From NCBI GenBank assembly GCA_902787415.1, contig CADAGG010000086.1, positions 1-7,906 of the forward strand: 7,906 nt of DNA. Reading direction: 5' to 3'. Within the stretch, counting starts at the first letter, position 1; each line of letters begins with the position of its first letter. Made by a program: the position numbers and the translations under genes. This stretch comes from a methanogenic archaeon (GTDB lineage: Archaea > Thermoplasmatota > Thermoplasmata > Methanomassiliicoccales > Methanomethylophilaceae). Below, piece after piece: positions 1 to 5,429 of the stretch. The notes under the pieces are model-generated. The model had not been told where the DNA came from. It searched no databases and worked only from the letters and a program-made list of their open reading frames with translations.

Positions 1-90
1 AGACGCGGGATGGGGTTCGACATCCTCGGCACGTCATCAATTGCCGGAATTACCGAGGCGGAAGCCGAAGTGCGCAATATCTCGGATTGA
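1..90 (+). CDS. 3' end of an unidentified protein gene
   Basis: The frame is open from the first base and ends with TGA at 88-90. It gives about 29 residues, including GFDILGTSSIAG and ending in VRNISD. I do not recognise the family from this tail. It does not resemble the C-terminus of Kae1, the usual archaeal neighbour of bud32, but a tail this short cannot exclude any family. The stop codon lies inside the left arm of a 9-bp inverted repeat, which suggests that transcription may end here and that bud32 begins its own unit. Confidence 0.5.
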   Translation, partial: RRGMGFDILGTSSIAGITEAEAEVRNISD

Positions 91-134
91 GTGGAATTCC
101 ATCCACTCAAACCGTCATAGAACCAACTATTTTT
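87..134 (+). terminator. Inverted repeat followed by a T run, possible terminator
   Basis: TTGAGTGGA (87-95) and TCCACTCAA (102-110) are perfect 9-bp complementary arms around a 6-base loop, ATTCCA. The left arm contains the stop codon of the upstream gene. A TTTTT run follows at 130-134, about 20 bases after the hairpin, too far for a classical bacterial terminator but compatible with archaeal U-run termination. The central TGGAATTCCA is also a 10-base palindrome, so a protein-binding site upstream of bud32 is an alternative. Confidence 0.35.
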
Positions 135-150
135 AGTCGGGAACATATGC

Positions 151-777
151 GTGGCCATGGACGGCGCCGCGATAGCCAAAGGAGCGGAGGGAAGCGTTTA
201 CCTCTCCACGTATCTGGGCAGAGATGCCGTCACCAAAGTGCGCACCCCCAAAGGGTACCGCGTCCCCGAATTGGATAGGAGGATCCGTACCCAACGCATC
301 CGCTCGGAGGCAAGACTCATCCGCGAGGCCCGCGCCGCCGGGATTCGCACACCGATCATCTACGATGTAGATACGGTGGAGTGCAGCATCACCATGGAGC
401 GCGTGAAGGGGGTCACCGTCAAGAGGTACCTCGACGAGCATCCCGAGGAGGCAGAAAGGATCTGCAGGCTCATCGGGACCAACATAGCCAGACTCCACAA
501 TTCTAAGATCTGTCACGGCGATCTCACCACCTCCAACATGATACTCACCCCCGCCGGGGAACTGTGCATCATAGACTTCTCCATGGGCGCCTCGCTCATC
601 AGCGTGGAGGACATGGGTGTGGACCTGCGCCTGCTCGAGAGGGGATTCACTTCAGCACATCCTGACATCAAGGACGCTTACGGATACATCACCGAGGCGT
701 ACTGTCAGGAGAAGACCGGCGCGCAGGAGGTCCTGGATAAGGTCCAGGAGATCAAGGACAGAGGAAGATACACATGA
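151..777 (+). CDS. bud32: Bud32, KEOPS complex serine/threonine kinase/ATPase
   Basis: Bud32 is the small atypical kinase (piD261/PRPK family) of the cytoplasmic KEOPS complex, which makes the t6A modification at position 37 of ANN-decoding tRNAs together with Kae1, Cgi121 and Pcc1. The 208-residue protein has the family's compact kinase layout: a glycine-loop remnant GAEG (11-14), a candidate ATP-binding Lys29, a KGYR segment (34-37), Glu53 in the helix-C position, catalytic HGD (122-124) with Asn129, and metal-binding DF at 142-143. Its length is normal for a stand-alone Bud32, and an in-frame stop at 118-120 rules out a Kae1-Bud32 fusion here. The frame begins with GTG at 151, but ATG at 157 may be the true start, because homologues begin just before the glycine loop. 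The TATA-like CTATTTTT at 127-134 would place a transcript start close to that ATG. The gene overlaps rdgB by ATGA, so the two are probably co-translated. Confidence 0.93.
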   Translation: MAMDGAAIAKGAEGSVYLSTYLGRDAVTKVRTPKGYRVPELDRRIRTQRIRSEARLIREARAAGIRTPIIYDVDTVECSITMERVKGVTVKRYLDEHPEEAERICRLIGTNIARLHNSKICHGDLTTSNMILTPAGELCIIDFSMGASLISVEDMGVDLRLLERGFTSAHPDIKDAYGYITEAYCQEKTGAQEVLDKVQEIKDRGRYT

Positions 778-1331
778 AGCTCAACGTCGTCACCCACAAT
801 CCCGGAAAGGTCAAGGAATACCAGGCGGAGTTCGCCGACTTCGGTGTGGAGATGGTCCACGTCAACAGGGAGTACGACGAGGTCCAGACCGCCTACCTGG
901 AGGAGGTCGTCGACAAGGGCATGAAGGAGCTCTACAGAGACGGACTGAGGGACTTCATGATCGACGACTCGGGGCTCTTCGTCAACGCCCTGAAGGGATT
1001 CCCCGGAGTGTACTCCGCCTACGGTCAGAAGACCATCGGGAACCAGGGCATCCTGAAGCTCATGGAAGGTGTGGAGGACCGCACCGCCGTCTTCAAGTGC
1101 TGCATCGGCTGCATGATCGGAGAGGAGAGGATCATCGTTACTGGCACATGCCCCGGATACATCCTCTTCGAGGAGCGGGGCGACGGGGGATTCGGCTACG
1201 ACCCCATCTTCACGCCCGACGGCGAGAGGTCGTTCGCGGAGATCCCCGTGGAGGAGAAGAACGCCATCTCCCACCGCGGCAACGCCACCAAGCTGCTCAT
1301 CGACGAGCTCAAGAGCAGGGGCCTCATCTGA
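774..1331 (+). CDS. rdgB: XTP/dITP pyrophosphatase, HAM1/RdgB family
   Basis: This house-cleaning enzyme hydrolyses XTP, dITP and ITP to the monophosphate and pyrophosphate, keeping deaminated purines out of nucleic acids. The 185 residues match the Ham1/RdgB family over their whole length. They show the N-terminal THNPGK phosphate loop (7-12), IDDSGL (63-68) with the acidic metal and base-handling residues, FPGVYSA (76-82), GFGYDPIF (139-146) and SHR (167-169) with the conserved C-terminal His-Arg. The start ATG at 774 overlaps the bud32 stop (ATGA), indicating translational coupling. The gene ends 35 bases before tRNA-Pro(TGG). Nothing looks damaged, and the length is typical for archaea. 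Confidence 0.95.
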   Translation: MKLNVVTHNPGKVKEYQAEFADFGVEMVHVNREYDEVQTAYLEEVVDKGMKELYRDGLRDFMIDDSGLFVNALKGFPGVYSAYGQKTIGNQGILKLMEGVEDRTAVFKCCIGCMIGEERIIVTGTCPGYILFEERGDGGFGYDPIFTPDGERSFAEIPVEEKNAISHRGNATKLLIDELKSRGLI

Positions 1332-1332
1332 A

Positions 1333-1343
1333 CTTTGATATAG
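1333..1343 (+). promoter_or_regulatory. TATA box (box A) for tRNA-Pro(TGG)
   Basis: CTTTGATATAG resembles the archaeal box A and sits about 25-30 bases before the first base of the mature tRNA at 1367, the expected spacing for a start at or just before the tRNA. Confidence 0.5.
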
Positions 1344-1366
1344 TTACGCAGATTAATCCAGAACGT

Positions 1367-1442
1367 GGGCCTGTGGGCTAGCTTGGTATACTTGTGGCTT
1401 TGGGAGCCATTGACTCCGGTTCAAATCCGGACAGGCCCACCA
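1367..1442 (+). tRNA. tRNA-Pro, anticodon TGG
   Basis: The sequence folds as a cloverleaf. The acceptor stem GGGCCTG (1367-1373) pairs perfectly with CAGGCCC (1432-1438), followed by A73 and a genome-encoded CCA (1440-1442). The anticodon stem GTGGC/GCCAT (1394-1398 and 1406-1410) encloses loop TTTGGGA, so the anticodon is TGG (1401-1403) with G37, as expected for proline. The T arm is TCCGG-TTCAAAT-CCGGA (1415-1431). The D stem is weak: only G10-T25 and G11-C24 pair, while C12/A23 and T13/T22 do not. No intron is present. The gene runs tail-to-tail with the nitroreductase gene, whose stop lies 6 bases beyond the CCA. Confidence 0.93.
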
Positions 1443-1448
1443 ACTTCT

Positions 1449-1976
1449 TCAGACGAAACGGACGTTCTCCGAATCCGCCTTGCGCACCTTGCTGCGTACC
1501 TTGTATCCTTCCGTCGCGTATCCCACGGCGACGATTATCTGGATGTGGGCATCCGTCCCTAACGCCTTCTTGACCTGGTCGATCCTGAATCCTCCGAGGA
1601 TGCAGGTGTCAAGACCCAGATCCTTCGCCTGGAGGGTCAGGTAGGCGATGGACTCGCCGATGTCCTGCGTACGGTAGTCGATCTGCATCTCCTCGGCGAG
1701 GCCCTCGAGCTTGCCGTTGGAGTAGGGTGCGTCGGTGAACACGATGAAGAGGTTCACGTTGTCGATGAAACCGTTGAAGCTCGACTTGGCATCCCTGATG
1801 GCCTGGACCTTCTCGGGGGAGCGTACCACCCAAACGTCATAGGGCTGGGCGTTCATGGCGGACGGCGCGATCTTAGCGGCCTCCACCAGTTTGGCGATCT
1901 TCTCCTCCTCGACAGGTCTGTCCGCATCGTAGGAGCGGCAGCTCTGCCTGACCTTGGTCAGCTGTTCGAAATCCAT
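1449..1976 (-). CDS. Nitroreductase family protein (FMN-dependent)
   Basis: This is a member of the nitroreductase/NADH-oxidase-like flavoprotein family, homodimers that bind FMN and reduce nitro compounds, quinones or unknown substrates with NAD(P)H. The 175 residues begin with a short helix and the phosphate-binding RxSxRxY pattern (Arg10, Ser12, Arg14, Tyr16). APSAMNAQP follows (38-46), the family's FMN-loop signature, then QDIGESIAYLTL and LGLDTCILGGF (120-130), and VGYA (151-154) before a short tail. It is on the short side for the family, resembling the archaeal and clostridial 170-190 residue group. The start ATG at 1974-1976 lies inside the 3' end of the upstream membrane-protein frame, so the two are probably one transcript. 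The physiological substrate cannot be read from the sequence. Confidence 0.92.
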   Translation of the reverse strand: MDFEQLTKVRQSCRSYDADRPVEEEKIAKLVEAAKIAPSAMNAQPYDVWVVRSPEKVQAIRDAKSSFNGFIDNVNLFIVFTDAPYSNGKLEGLAEEMQIDYRTQDIGESIAYLTLQAKDLGLDTCILGGFRIDQVKKALGTDAHIQIIVAVGYATEGYKVRSKVRKADSENVRFV

Positions 1977-2513
1977 GACTGAGGATGCAGGAGATCACGG
2001 ACGCGTTGAGGATCGCGTACGAGAAGTTGCCGATTAACTGCAGACAGATCACCGGGGGTATCGCCGGGGCGGCGGCGAACACGAAGGTGGTGACGGCGTT
2101 GAAGAGATAATGGCGGTTGGACTTCTTCAGGCCCTCCCTGCCGGTGAAGGTGCCGTCGAGGAAGACGTCGAGCATCTTGTCCTGGTCCTCCTTGCTGACT
2201 ACCTGGAAGACGGTGCCGTAGAACTCCGACTCCAGGAGCTTCTTCTTGGATTCGCGGTCGGGCTGGTCGTGGAGCTCCCAGTAGAGCATCAGGGACCTGT
2301 TGAGAGACATGAGGTCGGCCCGGTAGAAGATGTACATGTCGATGACGGCCCATACCACGTCCATGCCCAGGATGGCATAGATCAGATGCATGCGGTCGGA
2401 GTACTGGATGAGGCCTCCTGGATCACCAGGTCCCTGTCGAGTTTTTCCCAGATTGTGTCCAGCATCGTTATCCGACCGTTCCGGCGGTATTCGACGGGAG
2501 ATTCCCGTCGCAT
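1873..2513 (-). pseudogene. Frameshifted small membrane protein, faintly VIT1/CCC1-like
   Basis: Two frames make one protein. The first gives MLDTIWEKLDRDLVIQEA and is preceded in frame by MRRESPVEY. It then needs a one-base shift near 2412-2413 to continue as LIQYSDRMHLIYAILG; adding one base there restores QEALIQYSD. The rest contains a hydrophobic segment (ILGMDVVWAVIDMYIF), a charged soluble stretch (SKEDQDKMLDVFLDG) and two more hydrophobic segments (FNAVTTFVFAAAPAIPPVI and LIGNFSYAILNASVISCIL). The GMDVVWAVID and LNASVIS patterns faintly recall the VIT1/CCC1 metal-transporter-like group, but the first and last helices expected there are missing, so this is a weak guess. The last 30 or so codons overlap the nitroreductase gene and look like its shadow, so the true C-terminus is unclear. 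ATG at 2513 has a good site (GGAGTG, 6 bases upstream); ATG at 2465 is the alternative. A sequencing error or true decay would both explain the break. Confidence 0.5.
2492..2510 (-). repeat. Perfect hairpin immediately after the putative start codon
   Basis: CGACGGGA (2492-2499) and TCCCGTCG (2503-2510) are perfect 8-bp arms with a 3-base loop. On the - strand the hairpin begins directly after ATG 2513-2511 of the membrane-protein frame, where it would encode RRESPV. It could limit initiation at that start, form an operator dyad, or be chance coding sequence. Confidence 0.5.
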
Positions 2514-2548
2514 GGCCGCACTCCTGCTTACCGAACTGTGTACGGTAT

Positions 2549-2560
2549 GATAATATTTTG
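2549..2560 (-). promoter_or_regulatory. Possible TATA box for the membrane protein-nitroreductase unit
   Basis: On the - strand this reads CAAAATATTATC, the only strongly AT-rich element between the terminator of tRNA-Pro(GGG) and the gene. A start about 25 bases downstream (near 2530) would leave a short leader before ATG 2513, including the GGAGTG ribosome binding site. Confidence 0.35.
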
Positions 2561-2627
2561 CGGTATCTGGAACATCTGTCGGCTGACGCTGTCCGGAACT
2601 GCCAAAGAGCCAGCAATCAGAATTTTG

Positions 2628-2635
2628 AAAAAAAA
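2628..2635 (-). terminator. Oligo-T terminator after tRNA-Pro(GGG)
   Basis: Eight consecutive A on the + strand, TTTTTTTT in the direction of transcription, begin 2 bases after the encoded CCA of tRNA-Pro(GGG). Archaeal RNA polymerase terminates at such U runs without needing a hairpin. Confidence 0.65.
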
Positions 2636-2636
2636 G

Positions 2637-2712
2637 TGGTGGGCCCCCTCGGATTTGAACCGGGGTCACATGCACCCCAAGCATGAAGGATACCAAGCTA
2701 CCCCAAGGGCCC
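2637..2712 (-). tRNA. tRNA-Pro, anticodon GGG
   Basis: The - strand folds as a cloverleaf. Acceptor GGGCCCT (2712-2706) pairs with GGGGCCC (2647-2641) including one G-T pair, followed by A73 and an encoded CCA (2639-2637). The anticodon stem CATGC/GCATG encloses loop TTGGGGT, giving anticodon GGG with G37, the proline isoacceptor for CCC and CCU codons. The T loop is TTCAAAT; its stem CCCGG/CCGAG has one C-A mismatch. The D arm (GGGTAGCTTGGTATCCT) is nearly the same as in the TGG isoacceptor at 1367, so the two genes are related copies. No intron is seen. The gene lies just after rpoN on the same strand but has its own AT-rich upstream element and its own T run. Confidence 0.92.
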
Positions 2713-2734
2713 GTGTAAATGGGGATAAATGGTT

Positions 2735-2748
2735 TAGATTAAATAGTT
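2735..2748 (-). promoter_or_regulatory. Possible TATA box for tRNA-Pro(GGG)
   Basis: On the - strand an AT-rich element containing CTATTTAATC lies about 25-35 bases before the first base of the tRNA at 2712, within the short gap after rpoN. The spacing fits archaeal box A, though read-through from the ribosomal operon is also possible. Confidence 0.45.
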
Positions 2749-2769
2749 TGTTGTGTGCCAGCCGGACTT

Positions 2770-2961
2770 TCATCCGAGCTGGGATATCTCGCCGATGAGA
2801 TCGGCATGGGCCACGATCATCCTGCGGCAGCAGTACCTCTCGAAACCCATATCGTCGAGGATCTTCTTGGGATCCTCGCCCATCTTGACACGCTTCTCGT
2901 ACTCAGGGTAGGCAGAGCCGACCACTTTTCCGCAGGTAAAGCATCTCACCGGTATTATCAT
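2770..2961 (-). CDS. rpoN: DNA-directed RNA polymerase subunit N (Rpb10 homologue)
   Basis: RpoN is the small zinc-binding assembly subunit of archaeal RNA polymerase, equivalent to eukaryotic Rpb10, which bridges the Rpo3/Rpo11 platform and the large subunit. The 63 residues are full length. They show the invariant [11 protein letters not shown] start, with Cys7 and Cys10 as one half of the zinc site and adjacent Cys44-Cys45 in YCCRRM as the other half. It is the last gene of the rpl18e-rpl13-rps9-rpoN operon, 9 bases after rps9, with a GGTGA ribosome binding site overlapping the rps9 stop. In many archaea rpoK, rps2 or eno follow; here tRNA-Pro(GGG) comes next. Confidence 0.97.
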   Translation of the reverse strand: MIIPVRCFTCGKVVGSAYPEYEKRVKMGEDPKKILDDMGFERYCCRRMIVAHADLIGEISQLG

Positions 2962-2970
2962 GATATCTAC

Positions 2971-3369
2971 TCACCTGTAGGACTTCTGCTTCTTTGCGCG
3001 AGCGCCGGGTCCCATGGGCTTCTTGGGGAGCTTCCTCCTGTCATCGTTGATGATGAGGGTCCTGTCGTATGCCCTGAAGAGAGCCTCGAGCTCTTCATCC
3101 TTGTAGTAGTCCACGAGTCCCCTGGCGACAGCGGTCCTGACAGCTGCTGCCTGTCCCATGACTCCTCCGCCCTGAACGGTGACGGAGATGTCGACCTTGG
3201 AGGCCTTCTCAGGAACGAGCTGGAGGGGCTCCTCGATCTTGAGCCTTGCGAGCTCGGGGGTGTAGATTGCGAGGGGGATCTTGTTGACGGTGACCTTTCC
3301 AGTACCCTCTTTCACGACGGCCCTGGCGATTGCGGTCTTCCTTTTTCCACTAGTGTTGACTGCATCCAT
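2971..3369 (-). CDS. rpsI: 30S ribosomal protein S9 (uS9)
   Basis: uS9 sits in the head of the small ribosomal subunit and sends its C-terminal tail toward the P-site tRNA. The 132-residue protein has the archaeal/eukaryotic N-terminal SGKRKTAIARA (7-17), QGGGVMGQAAAVR (66-78), the ARGLVDY region, and the basic tail DRRKLPKKPMGP...KKQKSYR ending in Arg as in the family. The ATG at 3367-3369 follows the rpl13 stop by 5 bases, with AGGTGAT overlapping that stop as ribosome binding site, a sign of translational coupling. Length and motifs are normal. Confidence 0.97.
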   Translation of the reverse strand: MDAVNTSGKRKTAIARAVVKEGTGKVTVNKIPLAIYTPELARLKIEEPLQLVPEKASKVDISVTVQGGGVMGQAAAVRTAVARGLVDYYKDEELEALFRAYDRTLIINDDRRKLPKKPMGPGARAKKQKSYR

Positions 3370-3374
3370 TTAAA

Positions 3375-3809
3375 TCACCTGACTTTGGAACCCAGGAACT
3401 CGGAGATCTCGCCCAGGGTTATGTACTTGCAGTTGGGGACCTTGCAAGCGGTCTCGACCTTGACCTTCTCGGCGGTCTCGAACTGCTTGGGTGCTCCGAC
3501 GAAGACGTGGAGCTGCCTGTAGGCTTCCCTTCCGGTGGTGGTGTAGCGGGGGATCATTCCCCTGACGCACCTCTTGAACAGGAGGTCTGCCCTGCGGGGG
3601 TAGAACGGTCCTTTCCTCTTGGTGACTTCTCCGACGTCGACCTTGTGCTTGAATTCGGCCAGAACCTCGCTCCTCTCACCGGTGACGATGATCTGCTCGG
3701 CGTTGAGGACGACGACTTCCTGTCCGTCAAGGATCATGGTGGCGACCTCGCTTGCGAGCCTTCCGTAGATGAGTCCTTTTCCATCGATAACGGTAACCAT
3801 AGAAATCAT
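3375..3809 (-). CDS. rplM: 50S ribosomal protein L13 (uL13)
   Basis: uL13 is an early-assembling large-subunit protein. The 144 residues contain VIDGKGLIYGRLAS (7-20), VVVLNAEQIIVTG (32-44), KGPFYPRRADLLFKRCVRGM (66-85) with the RGM signature, and a C-terminal LGEISEFLG; this fits the archaeal uL13 family throughout. The first ATG (3807-3809) overlaps the rpl18e stop as ATGA. A second ATG three codons later (3798-3800) gives MVTVIDGKG, matching homologue starts better, and has GGGATGAT just upstream; either could be used. It lies second in the L18e-L13-S9-RpoN operon, in the order conserved across archaea. Confidence 0.96.
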   Translation of the reverse strand: MISMVTVIDGKGLIYGRLASEVATMILDGQEVVVLNAEQIIVTGERSEVLAEFKHKVDVGEVTKRKGPFYPRRADLLFKRCVRGMIPRYTTTGREAYRQLHVFVGAPKQFETAEKVKVETACKVPNCKYITLGEISEFLGSKVR

Positions 3810-4174
3810 CCCATAATCCTTACTTTGGAGCCGGTGGGGTTCTCGTCCATGAGCTCTCTGATGGTCATGGTCTTTCCGCCAGCGGCGACGATTGCGGCAG
3901 CTGCCTTGGCGCTGAAGCTGTAGGCGGCTACGTTCACTTTCTTGCTGATATCGCCGGCGGCGAGGACCTTACCGGGAACGATAACGGTCTCTCCCTCTGC
4001 GGCGTATTTTTCGATCTTGCTGAGGTTCGCCTCGGCCCACACCCTGCTGGGTGCCTCGAGCCTGAGCGCGATGTCTCGCCAGATAGCAGCCTTCGGATCT
4101 TCCCTGGTCTTGGCCTTAAGATCTGCGATCAAGGCAACAAGCTGGGGGTTAGTCTTGAAGCATTTGTTGCTCAT
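3806..4174 (-). CDS. rpl18e: 50S ribosomal protein L18e (eL18)
   Basis: eL18 is a large-subunit protein restricted to archaea and eukaryotes and related in fold to uL15. The 122 residues carry the N-terminal NPQLVALIADLK, an IWRDIALRLEAPSR region (31-44), VIVPGKVLAAGDISKKVNVAA (64-84), AYSFSAKAA, and the C-terminal GSKVRIMG, all typical. It is the first gene of the operon: the ATG lies about 26 bases downstream of the likely transcript start set by a strong TATA box at 4222-4232. Its stop overlaps the rpl13 start. Confidence 0.96.
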   Translation of the reverse strand: MSNKCFKTNPQLVALIADLKAKTREDPKAAIWRDIALRLEAPSRVWAEANLSKIEKYAAEGETVIVPGKVLAAGDISKKVNVAAYSFSAKAAAAIVAAGGKTMTIRELMDENPTGSKVRIMG

Positions 4175-4221
4175 TTTTCTGACTCTCCCGACATTGCGGT
4201 AGAAAGGGCCTATGTGGGACT

Positions 4222-4234
4222 TATTTATAAAACT
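4222..4234 (-). promoter_or_regulatory. BRE/TATA promoter of the rpl18e operon
   Basis: On the - strand this reads GTTTTATAAATAA, a near-ideal archaeal TATA box (TTTATAAATA) preceded by a purine/T BRE-like base. It predicts transcription starting near 4200, about 25 bases before the rpl18e ATG. Confidence 0.75.
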
Positions 4235-4258
4235 ATGTCCCCCTTTCTCTTTTCCCTA

Positions 4259-4269
4259 GTTAATATAAG
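4259..4269 (+). promoter_or_regulatory. TATA box of the TIM-barrel/PHI transcription unit
   Basis: GTTAATATAAG matches the archaeal box A. A start about 25 bases downstream (near 4292) would leave a leader of about 40 bases before the ATG at 4331. It is divergent from the ribosomal operon promoter, with the two TATA boxes about 30 bases apart, so factors at one could affect the other. Confidence 0.55.
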
Positions 4270-4330
4270 AGGGAGAACAGGCGAAAGATTATAACGATTG
4301 GCACGGTTGTCGGGGCATTAGTGATTGGCC

Positions 4331-5425
4331 ATGATAAGATACGGTCCCGCCGGAATCCCGCTGTCCTGTAAGGGTCGCACCCTGAAGGACGGAATCGAGG
4401 ATGTTCACAATCTCGCACTCACCGCCCTGGAAATCCAGATGGTCAGGCCCAAGACCTATCCCCGTCCCCCGGACGAGGACGAGGAGGTCGGAAAGACCAT
4501 CAAGGAGCTCGGTCCCGAGTCCGAGTTCGTCGTCGCCATCTCCAGGGAAGGAGAGGACCTCATCTACGACCCCGACGAGATCATCGAGGAGACCGACGAC
4601 CTGGTCGTCATGCCCGCCGGAGTGGCCGCATGCTTCAACGACCTTTACGCCCTCGGCAACATGGCCAAGAGGCACGACGTGAAGCTCTCGCTCCACACCC
4701 CCTACTACATGGACCTGGGCTGCGACATGGGCTCGGAGGACGAGGAGGAATCCATCCTCGCGGGACAGTACTTCGACACCCTCAGGCAGGCAGGGGTCAT
4801 CCTCAACGCCCTCGACGGCGACATCGTGGTCACCAACGTCGGACTCTACGACGACAAGAAGAGGAGCAGGGAGCAGACCGACGAGAACATCTACAACAAC
4901 ATCGCGGCCATCACCGACTGGTGGCACGAGATGGGACTGAAGCCCCGTCTCGGAGTCGAGGTCACCGGCCAGCAGGACGTCTTCGGATCCCTCGAGCAGG
5001 TCCTCGACCTGTGCGACGAGTTCGAGGGCCTCGTCCCCGTACTCAACTTCCCCCACTACCAGGCCAGGACCAAGGGTTCCCTGAACACCGCAACCGACTT
5101 CGTGGACCTCATCAACCAGTTCGTGCCCTACAGCAAGGACGGGGTCTACGCTTCATTCTCCAACGTGGAGTTCACCCCCGACGGCAACGAGAAATGGCTC
5201 ACCCCCCTCAAGAAGGGAGAGCTCAGGTTCGAGAGGCTCGCCGAGGCACTGGCGGACCTCAAGCCCGAGATGACCCTCATCTCCTCCTCGCCCCTGCTGG
5301 AACATGACGCAGTCTACATGAGGACCCTCACCGAGAGGGTGCTCTCCAAGAAGGCAGCCAAGTTCCTCAAGGACAAGAAGAAGCAGGAGCTCGAGGCCTC
5401 GGACGCCCCCGCGGCAGCTGAGTGA
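4331..5425 (+). CDS. TIM-barrel protein, endonuclease IV/xylose isomerase-like (AP2Ec) fold
   Basis: The protein belongs to the AP-endonuclease-2-like/sugar-isomerase TIM-barrel superfamily, which holds both zinc-dependent AP endonucleases and sugar epimerases. Counting from ATG 4331 (364 residues), superfamily landmarks appear in order: ALEIQMVR (32-39), LHTPYYMDL (121-129) with His122 in the endonuclease IV metal-histidine position, GVEVTGQQDVFGSLEQVL (208-225) with Glu210, LNFPHYQART (238-247) with His242, and a late SNVEF region. A long Asp/Glu-rich insertion lies at 46-92 and a Lys/Ala-rich tail at 340-364, both unusual for a canonical Nfo, so DNA repair versus sugar chemistry is undecided. 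A TTG at 4325 would add two residues, but ATG with GTGAT (4321-4325) upstream is preferred. It precedes hxlB by 4 bases, arguing for a shared pathway. Confidence 0.8.
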   Translation: MIRYGPAGIPLSCKGRTLKDGIEDVHNLALTALEIQMVRPKTYPRPPDEDEEVGKTIKELGPESEFVVAISREGEDLIYDPDEIIEETDDLVVMPAGVAACFNDLYALGNMAKRHDVKLSLHTPYYMDLGCDMGSEDEEESILAGQYFDTLRQAGVILNALDGDIVVTNVGLYDDKKRSREQTDENIYNNIAAITDWWHEMGLKPRLGVEVTGQQDVFGSLEQVLDLCDEFEGLVPVLNFPHYQARTKGSLNTATDFVDLINQFVPYSKDGVYASFSNVEFTPDGNEKWLTPLKKGELRFERLAEALADLKPEMTLISSSPLLEHDAVYMRTLTERVLSKKAAKFLKDKKKQELEASDAPAAAE

Positions 5426-5429
5426 TCCA

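Noticed and set aside
1..777. Kae1-Bud32 fusion as found in several methanogens
   Set aside because: TGA at 88-90 ends the upstream gene and an in-frame TAG at 118-120 precedes the Bud32 frame; the upstream tail is also not Kae1-like.
705..1274. 189-codon - strand frame opposite rdgB
   Set aside because: Antisense to a full-length HAM1/RdgB gene, no motif of its own.
2110..2550. Open frame of 146 codons on the + strand opposite the membrane protein
   Set aside because: Its Leu/Val/Asp/Glu-rich composition mirrors the opposite strand, it has no ribosome site and no family resemblance.
2755..3522. 255-codon + strand frame across rpoN, rps9 and rpl13
   Set aside because: It runs antisense to three certain genes and has no family signature.
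4289..5056. 255-codon - strand frame opposite the TIM-barrel gene
   Set aside because: Val/Asp/Gly-rich antisense shadow of a gene with clear motifs on the + strand.
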